Shown: one piece after another, positions 23,490 to 34,714 of the stretch
Position numbering within the stretch: position 1 is the stretch's first letter
Layout of the letters: every line of letters starts with the position of its first letter
From: Stomorhina lunata
Lineage: Eukaryota > Arthropoda > Insecta > Diptera > Rhiniidae
Length of the DNA: 64,000 nt
Assembly (NCBI GenBank): GCA_933228675.1
Contig: OW121741.1
Coordinates: 40,968,580-41,032,579 of the forward strand
Direction: 5' to 3'
Program-made: the position numbers and the translations under genes
Notes under the pieces: model-generated
Seen by the model: only the letters and a program-made list of their open reading frames with translations
Database searches by the model: none
Told to the model about the DNA's origin: nothing

Positions 23490-25948
23490 TATTAAAAAGT
23501 TATTAAATATTTTTCGTTTATCTTAATATTTAGTTAGGATAAAGATGTTGATAGTAATATAAGAGGTCCATATATTTAGTTAGGAGTTCCTAATGCATCC
23601 CGCCGTATATAAAGTCTGAACATTGGTGCAATCTTAATAAGCTGCTTGTACCTCCGAATCTGTTTGATTGTAGATATAAAAAGGGGATGTTATATATATG
23701 TAAGAATTATAGCCAAATGTTGACCGATTGTAATAAAATTTTACACATTGGCTGGTAATTATATCTTATATTCTTAAAAGAGTAAAAAGGGGAAAAGGGG
23801 ATAAAATCGAAAACGCTATATCTCCTTAAGTAATAGGTATAGAAACAAAAATTAAATCAATAGATGTGAAAGAAACTTTAAACACGTATTTGGTGCTTTT
23901 TTGATTTTGGTGCCAAAATGGGTAAAAAAGGGATAAAATGATAACTAAACATCTCAAAAAGTAATATGAATAGAAACATTATGTTAACTGCGTTTTAATA
24001 AAATGTACCGAATTCAATTGGTACCACAGAAGTACCAAATATGCATGTGGAACCTTTTTGAAATTAGGGGATAAAAAGGGGAAAAATTAGTAATGTTATA
24101 CCTTTTAAACAAATGAATGTTTGTCTGTATGTATGTTCTTTATAGAATAGTAAACTGTGCATTTGATCATGTTATGCTCTTTAGCGAAGATGTTGCGGAT
24201 AAGCCGGTAAAGGTTTTAAAGTTGATAAGACTAATTTCCGATAGATGGCGTCACTAAAAATTACTAAAAATTAATTAAATCGTAAACTGTACATTTGATC
24301 ATGCTACAATCTTTAGCAAAGTTGTTGCACATGAGCCGACGAAGGTTTCTTAGTTGGTATGAAGAAATTTCGACAGGTGGCGCTACTGAAATTTACTCAA
24401 AGTCAATTTAATCGTAAGCTGTACATTTAATCATGCTATAATCTTCAGCAAAGTTGTTGCGGATAAGCCGACGAAGGTTTATGAATTGGAATGAGCAACG
24501 TCCGACAGGTGGCGCCACAGAAAATTACTCAAAGTGAATTAAATCGTAAACTGTGCATTTGATCATGTTATAATCATAAGCAAAGTTGTTACGCATAAGC
24601 AAACGAAGGTTTCTTAGTTGGTATGAACAACTTCAGGTGGCGCCACTGAAAACTACTTAAAATGAAATAAATCATAAACTGTGCATTTGATCAGACTATA
24701 ATCTTTAGCAAAGTTGTTGCGCATGAGTCGACGGAGGTTTCTGTTGGTATGACCAATTTCCAAAATTATTAAAATGAGTTAAACTGTAAACTATGCAAAC
24801 TATGTGTTGGTCGGACAAAATAAATAAAATAATTCAAAATTAACTTTATAAAATAAAATATATAAAAACTTTCAAATTTACCTCAAAATGCTTATCATAA
24901 AGCTCCGAGCAAGGCTCGGTCAACCAGGTACTATAGCTTATTCTTGCAAAATCTAGTGGCCACAGCTGTCATAGATTCTAATTTATTAGCTTTTAACTGG
25001 CCGTTGCTACATTTTTTTTTTGGTTTCCGGGAGTGTTTTTTAATATGAAACCTATAGTCAAATATGGACCGATTCCTATAAAATTTGATATACCGACCAA
25101 TAGTTGCATAAAACTTCTTTACTCAAAATTTAGTTATCATAGCTATTACAATTGTATTCAATTTATCGGCATTGATGTGTTTCCCTTGGCGGGGTTATAT
25201 GGAAGCTCCAACTAAATGTTAACCGATTTCGCTCGTTTTGTAAAATTTACTTTTTGTATAATTTTGTCTCCCTAGCTCATGTAGTTAAGGATATATCTCG
25301 CTTTTATCTGACGGACAGACGGACATAACTCCCTTTTCTTTTTGTATTTTTGTGTTTCCGTAAGTTTTTTATATTTGAGCTATGATCAAATGGTGACCGA
25401 TTGTGACAAAATTTTGCAAACTGACTGGCATTGGTTGTTAAATTTGGTTGTTATACCTGTTATAATTTTAGATTTATTGGCATTTAAGTGTATTTTATGT
25501 GAAATTTAGGCTGTTTTCGTAAGTTTTTTGTATGGGAGCTATGGCTAAATGTGGACCGATTTTGATGAAATTCTATATACAGTCTAGGGCTTATGTAAAA
25601 CTTCTAAACACCAAATTTTATCATCATAGCTGTTATAGTTTGTTATTTATTAGCAAATAAGGGATTAGAATAGGCGAGGTTATACGGCAGCTATGGTCAA
25701 ATGTGAACCGATTTTGCCCAATTTCAAATAGAGAATGTTTCTTCTAAGTTTCAGTGAGCTAGCTGCTTTCGTTTAGGCGTTATCGTGATTTCAGCAGACA
25801 GACAGATGGACACCGCTCAATCGTCTTAGAATTTCATAAGGATTCCTAATATATATCGCTTTTGGTTTTGAGCCAATATTAAGGAAATTATAAACGGGAT
25901 GACAATCTCAATATACCCCCCATTCTTTTTGATGGTGGGTATGAAAAT
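23490..25948 (-). mobile_element. Helentron-like element, family A, split by a Helitron
   Basis: Minus orientation. The part 23490-23763 holds the 3' half (GGTCCATATATTT, GGAGTTCCTAATGCAT) but lacks the terminal hairpin; the part 24932-25948 holds the rest, ending in CCCCCCATTCTTTTTGATGG, the complement of the 5' end. The Helitron at 23764-24931 interrupts a stretch that reads GGCTGGTATATATATAGAGC in the uninterrupted copy near 47540. Confidence 0.65.
23764..24931 (+). mobile_element. Non-autonomous Helitron, copy 4, internally deleted
   Basis: Starts A|TCTTATATTCTTAAAAGAG and ends with hairpin CCGAGC-aag-GCTCGG and CCAGGTAC|T. Compared with copy 1 it lacks the TA tract and about 200 bp of the 5' region plus part of the AAACACG segment, but keeps the ~130-bp tandem units (24160-24770). 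Confidence 0.8.
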
Positions 25949-26094
25949 GGAGTGTAGATTCGGATTCAGTGCCTCAACAACTTTTGGCTCTATATATGTA
26001 GTTTCCACACAACATTACAATTGGAACAAGGGGTACTTCTCCCAGATAATAAGATGTATCCGATTCTATTTTAACATTCATTTAAAGGGACCTA

Positions 26095-27379
26095 AAGAGT
26101 GCTCTAAATAAAATTTGTAGTTGGATTTTCTTAAATAAAAATCAAACATTTTAATATAATAACTTTACAAAATACGCAAATATAAAGACATATTATACAA
26201 AATCATTTAGCATTAAAATGTTAACTTAGTACTCGGGTTTTGCAAAATTATCGACTTTTTTCGGAAACCCTCCCATTAAAGATTTTACCGTTGCTTCTGA
26301 TACCTTTTTGGAGCATGTGTTCCACCTGCGCTTAAAATCGGACATGTTCTTCGAAATCTTTCCTGTGTTCTTCAATTCCTTTTTTACCAGAGCCCAATAC
26401 CTTTCCACAGGCCGAAGTTCTGGACAGTTAGGTGGATTTGCCTCTCGTGGTACAAAAATGACATTATTCTTTGAGTACCACTCAAGTGCCTTTTTTCCAT
26501 AATGGCATGATGCCAAATCGGGCCAAAAAAATGTAGTCACTCTGTGCTCTCTTAAAAAGGGTAACAACCGTTTTTGTAGGCACTCCTTTATATAAATTTC
26601 TGTGTTTATTGTGCCAGATGCCACAAATACTTTACTTCTTTTGCCACAACTGCAAATAGCTTGCCACACGAGAAACTTCTTAGGGAATTTTGTTTGTTTT
26701 TTTGTGCGAAACTCTTGCCGAACATTGCCCCGTTTATCAGCAACATAAAAATCTTGACCAGGAAGTTGAGAAAAGTCTGCCAGTACGTATGTTTCATCAT
26801 AAATCACACAACAGGTGTATTTTTTTATAAAATCAGACTTCAATTTTTTCGCTCGTTTTTTTGCTTCTAAGTTCTTTATAGCATTGCGATCTGGAACCTT
26901 TTGGACTTTGTATGTCTTCAGTCCAGCATAAGCTTTGACTCTATGTGCAAAATTCGTAGAACATTTCACCGTACGAGCTGCTTTTCTTAAAGAAATGTTA
27001 GGCGCTCTTCGAAAGAGTCGCTCGACTTCTTTTGCCTTACCAATATCTGTAGGACCTTTTTTCCTCCCTAAACCAGATTTTCTTTCAATGCTCAGGTTTT
27101 CCTTATAACGTCTGATGGCATTAGAAACCGTTCGAGGGTCAACTTTCAAATTTTTAGCTATTTTTTTAAAAGTCCTGACGGATTTTTTTGAAAAGTTTTA
27201 ATTATACTTTTTTTTCGCAGTCCATTTTGATTGAAATAACTATTGAAAATTAATAATTTCTAAAATAATAGTATCTGACATATCTATAGAAACCAACTTG
27301 ATCAAAAAATAAATTATTTCTTGCACTATGGATAAATTTTGTCTAAAATAGTAAATGCATATTTTTTTAGAACACTCTT
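26095..27379 (-). mobile_element. DD37E Tc1/mariner element, copy 2
   Basis: TIRs AAGAGTGCTCTAAA and (other end) AAGAGTGTTCTAAA with flanking TA at 26093-26094 and 27380-27381. It lies within a SINE, so it is younger than that SINE. Almost identical to the copy at 5375-6673. Confidence 0.9.
26226..27225 (-). pseudogene. DD37E transposase with N-terminal frameshift
   Basis: Open for 307 residues from a TTG at 27149 to TAA at 26226, ending VDNFAKPEY. The expected ATG is at 27223-27225, but a 10-bp deletion after GAAAAAAAAGT and a 1-bp deletion in CCGTCAGGAC (copy 1 has CCGTCATGGAC) shift it out of frame. D118 (IYDETYV), D211 (FWPDLASCHYG) and E249 (RPVERYW) are kept. Unlike copy 1 the C-terminus appears intact. 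An undamaged protein would be about 336 residues, normal for the superfamily. As it stands initiation at the native ATG would terminate at once. Confidence 0.88.
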
Positions 27380-27553
27380 TAAGTTTTAACTACAGCTTCG
27401 AACTGCAATTGCATTAGTTAGAGAAATTTTACATAACCTAATACTCAATAACCAGTGGCTAGCTGACCCACTTTTTTCAAGTGGGTCAGGATCGTACTTG
27501 GGACCTCGGGCATGCTAGGCGGATGTCTTACCTGCTATACCCAGGCGGTTCAC

Positions 27554-27950
27554 AGCTTTTGGTTGCTTAGATTCAAAACCGTATATACTTGAGTTGGTAT
27601 TGTATTCCGCTGTTTTATTCTTTGAACTGTTGGGCCATTACACCCACCCAAAATACCGACAGTCGTACTTATGAATCCATATAAAATTTAGCAGAAACAC
27701 ATAAAAATTTGTCTAGTTGAGTAATGTTAGCAAATGATGTCTTCATTTGTAAGTTTTTAATGTAGGTTTGATATTATATAAAGTGGGTCAATTTATAAAG
27801 ATTTCAAAATTTATTGATTTAACAATCATTGTATTTTCGGCTTCCGTATATTTGTTATCTTTTTGTATAGCTTTTACCAAAGTATTTAATTGATAAAATA
27901 ATTCAAATTTTATCCACCCCTTCAGAAGGAATCGATATATGTATTTGCCC
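27554..27950. other. Spacer, nothing recognised
   Basis: No termini or frames recognised. It could contain the left end of the Tc1 remnant that follows, but I could not find an inverted repeat. Confidence 0.3.
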
Positions 27951-27959
27951 TAGACATTG

Positions 27960-28500
27960 GACTTTGGATGTTGTCCACAAGGATGACCAGACAACTTTGT
28001 TGACAACATCCAAAGAGGCTCCTGGCCATAACTTACCCTCGATAATTAATAGAACACGTGTCCCTTAGCCTGCCTGCATTTCGACATATGAAAGGGGTTC
28101 ACGGCATCAGGTAACATGGTTCCTGTTGACGGTTCCATGAGATATAGTCATTATTTAAGAGAATTGAATGAATATACATTTCCCTCCGACGATAGATTGC
28201 TCGGAGAAGCATTCATTTTCCAACAGGATAACGCTCCATGTCTTTAGAACAAAATGATCACAAAATTTCTAACAGAGGCTGGTGTTCAAACTCTGGATTG
28301 GCTTTCCCAAAGTCCAGATTTTAATGTTGTAATACAGAAAGCAATGTTGTAATGACAAGAACAACAAATAAAATAGTCATTGATGTCGTAAATGCTTGGA
28401 AAGATATTTCAATGGAGATTCTACAGTTCTGGGTGGATTCTGTTCCGAACCACTTCTTAAAAGCTTTAAATGCTAAAGGAGGGTACAATTATGATTGATT
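27960..28500 (+). pseudogene. Decayed DD34E Tc1-type transposase
   Basis: Frame-broken but clear Tc1 motifs in order: a segment around 28095-28220, FQQDNAPC (second catalytic Asp, about 28227-28250), a stop, FLTEAGVQTLDWLSQSPDFN, and a C-terminal LVDSVPNHFLKALNAKGGYNYD near 28430-28497. The glutamate expected 35 residues after the Asp is read as I-Q, so the catalytic acid is lost. Spacing fits DD34E Tc1 and not the DD37E or DD41D families also present here. Element ends not found; CTAGTGTA near 28785 is a possible right end. Confidence 0.65.
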
Positions 28501-28559
28501 AAAATAATTATTATTAACTTTTGTTGAACTTCAAGCTCTCAATTTTTTAAATACGCTCA

Positions 28560-29486
28560 GTAAAAACATGTCAAAATACTTATGGTACATCCTTAAATTT
28601 ATTTTTTTATTTTTAATTAAAAAAAAATACAAAAAATACAAAATGTGAAAAGTCTTTTGTTTTCTAATAAATTACAATATTTTTTACTATTTTCAATATC
28701 ATAAATTTATTTTCTTAATCGCATAGGACCGGCAATAAAAAAGAAGAAAAACAACTGGTATGTCAAAATAAATATGCCGACTAGTGTAGTACGTTCGAAT
28801 TTTGAATAGGCTGCGTTTACTTCATCTTTATAATCTCACTCGATTTTACCATAATTAAGAACCTAACCCACTTAAACAACTATTAAACCAACACTAAATA
28901 AAACTTCAAAAACAAACCGTAAAACATTTTTTCCCACGCGACACTCTTCAAAAAACTTTTACTCAAACTAAGAATCAATTTCCGCTTGGGGACAAAGATT
29001 ATTTATGTTTATGTCGGTGTGTGTGTGTGTGTGTGTTTCAAATTTACACATACAAGAATTTGACAGTTTATTTGATTTCACAACCGCAGGAATGTCAACA
29101 TGAATGTTATAGAAATACCAGCACTGCGTGCCCAACCAACTTGCACTTGCCACAATTTGTAGCAAATTCAAAAAGTCTGAAGTTTTTGTAGAAAAGTTTT
29201 GATTCAAAATGAACTTGAGATGTGTGTGATTAAAACCCCGTCAACAGTCTATAGAAACAGAACTTTAATGTTCTTGTGTCATTTATGAACTCAATGGAAG
29301 CAGTAGTTTCAGGAAAAATTTAACAAAAACAACTAAGAAAATATTATATTTGGTCTGGCCGCATGTTATGATACCCTACGACTAAGGTTAATGTTTATTA
29401 TTTTAAAATTTTTTTTAGTTTTGTTTATGTTTAGATACATACTTATATGTACTAAATTTTGTCATCATATCAACATTTTCTCCCGA
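28560..29486. other. Low-copy spacer with a GT microsatellite
   Basis: A (GT)n tract lies at about 29017-29035. An overlapping 79-codon minus-strand frame includes the repeat (alternating His-Thr) and has no domain. The rest may be unique DNA. Confidence 0.35.
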
Positions 29487-30570
29487 TTTTTATACCCACC
29501 ATCAAAAAGAATTGGGGGTATATTGAGATTGTCATTCTGTTTGTAATTTCCTTAATATTGGCTCAAAAATCAAAATTGAAGTATATTCTGAATCCTTATG
29601 AAATTCTAAGACGATTGAGCGATGTCTGTCTGTCTATTGTCGGCACGATCAAACCTTAACGAAAGGAAATAGGTCACTGAAATTTGGCACAAATATTCTT
29701 CATTTCTTGGGAAATTTCGGTATTGAAATCGGGCAAACTCGGTTCACATTTCTATTAGCAAATAAGGCTAATCGCTTATTTGCTAATAAATGACAAAATT
29801 CTAATAGCTATGATGATTAATTAGGTTTGGTATATACAAGTTCTACATAAATACTAGACAGCATATAAAATTTCATCGAAATCGGTTCGCATTTAACCAT
29901 AGCTCCAATACAAAAAACTTCAGGGTACAGCCTAAATTCCACCTGAAATACACTTAAATTCCAATAAATGATAAACTGTAATAGCTTTGGCCACTGAATT
30001 ACAAGGAAGTCTTATATGAATGCCAGCCAGAGTGCTGGCATTTGTCACAATCGGTCACAATTTGACCATAGCTCCCAAATAAAAAACTTACGGAAACACA
30101 AAAATACAAAAATAAAAGTTGGTTTATGTCCGTCTAACTGTCAGATAAAAGCACAATAGCGCCTTAACTAAAAGAGTAAGAGAAACAACATTTTACAAAA
30201 GTATTTTTCGATATATTGAGAAAGATGTGTAATGGAAATGGGCTAAATCGGTTCAAATTTAGTTAGAGCTCCCATATAACCCCGCCCCGGGAATCACATT
30301 AATGATGATAAATTCAATACAATTGTAATAGCTATGACGACTAAATTTAGAATAGAGAAGTTTTATGCAACTATTGGTCAGTATATTAAATTTGATAGGA
30401 ATCGGTCCATATATGTTTATTACTTTCATATAAAAAACACTACCGGAAAAGATAAAGGCTATTTAATTAGAAACTATGACAGCTATGGCCACTTAATTTT
30501 GCAAGAATAAGCTCTATATAAAAACCAACCAGTGTCTAAAATTTTGTTACATTTGGCGATAATTCTTATA

Positions 30571-31856
30571 TCGGGTGGTTAAATTTCAAGGGCCTATGTT
30601 GATTTTGAATAAAACACAAACTTTTTAGGAAATTATTAAAATTTTATTTTATTATGATATATTGGTATTACTCAATTATGTATGGAACAAAATATCGGCC
30701 AAATGGGCGCCGCGACCTCGGCGGCACAACCCCATCCGATGGTCCAAATTTTCGATGACCCTGAGGCATAATGGAGGTTCTATGCCGTTAATGAGCCGAA
30801 TTATCTCATCCTTTAGCTCTTGAATTGTTGCTGGCTTATCGACGTACACCTTTTCTTTCAAATAACCCCAAAGAAAAAACGGTGTCAAATCACATGATCT
30901 TGGCGGCCAATTGACATAGCCATTACGTGAGATAACAAGGTCATTGAATTTGTTGCGCAAAAGAGCCATTGTCTCGTTAGCTGTGTAGCAAGTGGCACCG
31001 TCCTGCTGAAACCACGTATCGTCCACATCCATATCTTCCAATTCGGGCCATAAAAAGTTCGTTATCATCTCACGATAGCGAATACCATTCACAGTAACAG
31101 CCTGACCGGCCTCATTTTGCAAAAAATACGGCCCGATGATGCCGCCAGCCCATAAACCGCACCAAACAGTCACTCTTTGTGGGTACATTGGTTTTTCTAC
31201 AATCACTCTTGGATTCTCATTCGCCCAAATGCGGCAATTCTGTTTATTGACGAATCCACTGAGGAGAAAATGTGTCTCATCACTGAAGATGATTTTCTTC
31301 GAAAATTTGTCATCCACTGTTGCCATTTCTTGCCACCATTCTGCCCATTCACGACGTTTGGAATGGTCAATAGGCTTTAGTTCTTGAGCCAATTGCACCT
31401 TGTAAGCGTGTAAATGCAAGTCTTTATGCATTATGTTCATCAACGACGAGCGTGAGAGGTGCAATTGTTGGGCACGACGACGAGTTGAGGTGGACGGCTC
31501 TTCAGCCACACTATCGCGAACAGCAGCAATATTTTCTACAGTACGAGCTGTACGAGCATGCACTGGTGTTCTCACATCTTCTACAGACCCGGTTTGCTCG
31601 AATTTTTCCACGATTTTTGCGATTGTACGCACATTTGGACGATCAAATTGACCAAAAAAATCACGAAGTGCACGATTTGAACGCCAATTTTAATAATAAG
31701 TCTGGATAACTTTACCACGTTGTTGGATTGTGTATCTCTTCATGGATCAAATTGAGTAAGTCTGAAATAGAGAAATGTCAAATAAAATTCGAAAAAAAAC
31801 TTGGCGTTTAGGCGTGGTTCACATTCAACATCGGCCCTTACAATTTAACCACCCTT
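30571..31856 (-). mobile_element. DD41D mariner-like element, copy 1
   Basis: Ends are an inverted repeat sharing GGGTGGTTAAATT and AGGGCC, with TA on both sides (30569-30570 and 31857-31858); the outermost two bases differ between ends (TC versus AA). Inserted into a Helentron-like element. The same family occurs at 38921-40148. Confidence 0.85.
30676..31743 (-). pseudogene. DD41D transposase lacking its third catalytic Asp
   Basis: Mariner-like transposase. The native ATG is at 31741-31743; codon 18 is TAA (31690-31692) where the sister copy has GAA, leaving an open frame of 318 residues from GTG 31632. Visible in order: helix-turn-helix DNA-binding region with RTARTVENIAAVRDSV, first Asp in IIFSDETHF, WCGLWAGGIIGPYF, second Asp in WFQQDGATC, then RSCDLTPFFLWGY. 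The last motif is DLTPLDFFLWGY in the copy at 39026-39448: six bases (Leu-Asp) are cleanly missing, removing the third catalytic Asp without shifting the frame. With that Asp the spacing is 41 residues, the rosa/DD41D class. Both the nonsense codon and the missing acid make it inactive. Confidence 0.88.
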
Positions 31857-32274
31857 TATATATAACACCCAATTTTTATATCTACAATCAAACAGGAACT
31901 CCTAACAAAATGTACAGACCAGTCGTATTACTATCACCATCCTAACTAAATATTAAGCTAAACGAAAAGTATTTAACAACTTATTAGTATAAAACCATAT
32001 CCGGTTACGATAACGAATTTTGTTTAAAGTAAATACTAGGGAAATTACTTACATACTTTTGAATGTTGACCTATAAAGCTACTGTAAACGAATTTATTCC
32101 AACTATTTTGCCAACAATACCAATAATATTAGCAACTTTTTTCGAATTTGGCCCACATTTTGAATTTGCTGCACCCTCGTAGATATATGAGATATGTTTC
32201 TTAAAGTAACACAACTGATGGTGGTTATATAAAATTCGGTGCAGCCGAATATAATCCTCATACTTGTTTTGTAT

Positions 32275-33310
32275 TAGCCTTCCCACAGTTCCAGCTGTTG
32301 ATCTTTGGAGTAGATCAGATTGCCCTGCTCATTCAGTGGCTTTGAATTAAAGTAATTATGGCCAGCTTTTCCTTCGTAATTTTTAACTAACTTTTCAGCC
32401 CATCTCCGCTTATCCACCCTTGTTGATATTCGCACCGTCTTTGTTGTTTGACCAGCGGGATTTGGCAGCATATAACTTCCCCTTAGCTTTTCTTCTAGCT
32501 TCCATTATCTGCCACGTTTTACTAGAAATCTAAGGCTTATTAGATTTTCTTTTATAAGTTATTTCACTAGCTTCAGTTTCAATGAAAGCTTTTTTTGGTT
32601 GTGGACAGAGATATCGAGAGGTTCTATTCAATTCCTCAATTGAACTTCAGTTGATTTCAGTTTTTGTACATCAAGCATTCTCCTGCTGATACTTTGTTTA
32701 AGTGCCACAGCTTTCAATTTCAGCCGAATTTCTGCTCAATCAAATGATGATTACTACAAACATCTGCATCCGTCTTATTCTTCACTTCTAGCAGTGAACC
32801 CCTCTACATCCCACTTATTGCTAAGTGGTCGATCTGGTTTTCGGTCATGTGATCCGGAGACATCCATATAAATTTATTGATTTTTTTGTAATTAATTATA
32901 GTTCCCCCATCACCATATTAAAATTATCACATAACCCTACAAGTCTTTCACCATTGTCAGTCATGCGACCCATGCCTTGCATTCCCATTACGCTCTCCCG
33001 ACAGGTATTATCACAGCCTACTTCCGCGTTGAAATCAGCCATTAGTATTTTAATATTGTCATGACTGATGTTGTTAATTATTTAAGTGAGTTTGTGTTAG
33101 AATCGTTTTTTTAGCGTCTTCAGCTGCCTCGGTTGCACATTGAATTATGCTTAAATTCCTGGCTCGTAATTTAAATATTCCAACAATTATTCTATCTGTA
33201 TGTGGTTGTCACATCGGCTGACAGCTTAGCCACCTTAGCCTGGCTTGATGAATTGTCAGTAGCATACGCAAATGAGGTGGATTCAGAGAGCACAACGCGG
33301 AGGCCAATGT
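32275..33310 (-). pseudogene. Endonuclease region of a non-LTR retrotransposon
   Basis: Minus strand, broken into frames. Readable parts: IARLNTRARNLSIIQCYAPTE-like start near 33100-33180, ILMADFNAEVGCDNT (Asn/Asp active-site segment of the apurinic-like endonuclease) near 33030, GMGRMTDNGERLV, WMSPDHMTENQIDH (conserved QIDH) near 32840, and downstream linker RRWAEKLVKNYEGKAGHN near 32370. This matches the order EEP endonuclease then linker before the reverse transcriptase in insect endonuclease-RT elements. The reverse transcriptase itself is missing, replaced at about 32270 by the end of a Helentron-like element. Confidence 0.65.
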
Positions 33311-34714
33311 AAAAACAGTGAGGTAAAAAAAACAGAACTAACCCCTTACTACCTCTGCAAAAACTCATTAGGTAAGACTTAAGTAAAACGATTTTTATTC
33401 TATCTCAACAAAATCAGGTTTTGAGGTCAGCCGAATTTTTAGCAATTTTGAAAGTGATAATCTTGGTTCAACTTGTTAACCGCCGATTCTATTTATATTC
33501 GATCAATATTTCTGCGAGTTACAAACATTAACACAAACTTAATATACCCTTACGACATGCTGTAGTGTATGATATAAAAAGAACCCAAATCGAAAGATGA
33601 ATTAGTTTTGTTTCTGTCTCAGTGGCTTTTTTTGATTTTTCAAACTTTTATCTTGATTTGAAAAATATGTTGTAGAGATTGCGTGATTGATGATTGGTTA
33701 AACGAACAACAACTAAGACAACAACAACAACAAACAAAAGTTCGAACTACAACACTTTTCTTGACTACTTCTACTTCCAGCATTCAAGTAAAGACTTTTT
33801 CGTTGCTTAAGTTTTACCCCTGAATTTTCTGTTGAAAAGACTCTTCAAGTTGTTGATGGTTTTGGTTTGAAGTTTGTTGAAAAGATTAAATCAATTATGT
33901 TGCACTTATTGTATTTTTTTTTTTTTCGAATATAAAAGCCAACGAAACATTAACAAACAGAACACATGCAGGCTCAATGACTGACGGACTTACAGACTGA
34001 CTTTGCAATCGACATTGCAAATTGTTGCATGAGAGATAAGACTATAATAATCTTTTTTCCCTTATTTTGGCTTTCTTCAACTCCTCTTTTTTGCTTCTGT
34101 ATTTCATCAGACGTTTAATGCAAAATTGATGAATGGAAGATTGAATGAATGAATGCACGTTAATCAAGTTAAACGATTCAATGAATTTTAGAAGATTGTT
34201 CAGAAAGAAAGTCAGTTTGGTAAGTGTTTGCATTTTGAAATTAGGATCAAGTTTAAAATTGATGTCAGTCTGCTTAGCATTTAGCACACATAACTTATCA
34301 TAAGGATTTTTAGCAAAAACACAAATTTTGGCAAATAAAATACGATGATCGCCTTTTATATTCCGAGATTGGAAAGATTTCCCATTGCTGCCATCTGAAA
34401 AGTATCGCTTTTAAAGTAAAGTTAAATGCTTTCTACAAAAAATGTCATATCAGCCAAAAAATTAAATTAAAATGTTAACATTTTCTTGTAATTATTTTTC
34501 GTAAAACATTTAGATTTGTTTATATGGAAAAATAATAAATTAAAAACAGAAATATAATATTATTAGATATTGTTTGACCAAAAAAGCAACAAAAAATTTA
34601 AATATGCGTTTCTTAAAAGTTTTAATATACTCTCAATAAGTCTGGTACAGTCAGGAGAAATAATATTTTGGACCATAATTCCACTTATAGGTTTCCTTAT
34701 TAAGTTCCCTTTTT
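33311..34714. other. Low-copy spacer with CAA-rich stretch
   Basis: Holds a CAACAA tract near 33720-33740 and no recognisable repeat ends. An 81-codon minus-strand frame at 34042-34287 has no domain. Possibly unique chromosomal DNA. Confidence 0.35.

Larger units (their letters stand above)
25991..27553 (-). mobile_element. tRNA-derived SINE, copy 2, split by DD37E element
   Basis: Same order as SINE copy 1: head with box A CTGCTATACC (complement) near 27531-27542, a decayed box B, body word GCATTAGTTAGAGAAATTTTAC, then the 3' half CAATTGGAACAAGGGGTACT (26008-26033). The DD37E transposon sits at the TA in GGGACCTA/AGTTTTAAC; copy 1 reads GGGACCTACGTTTTAAC uninterrupted. Possible degenerate flanking repeat CTTTTGG at about 25981 and 27557. 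Little of the TA tail is left. Confidence 0.7.
29487..32268 (+). mobile_element. Helentron-like element, family A, split by a mariner
   Basis: 5' end TTTTTATACCCACCATCAAAA at 29487; 3' end with GATGGTGGTTATATAAA, hairpin ATTCGGT-gca-GCCGAAT (one stem mismatch) and ATACTTGTT at 32268. A DD41D mariner-like element occupies 30571-31856. The tandem core of AATCGGTNCAAATTT/CATAGCTCCCATATA blocks is present. No coding capacity of its own. Confidence 0.7.

Noticed and set aside
28968..29207. 79-codon frame with His-Thr repeats
   Set aside because: It includes the GT microsatellite and has no domain; no splice or conservation evidence.
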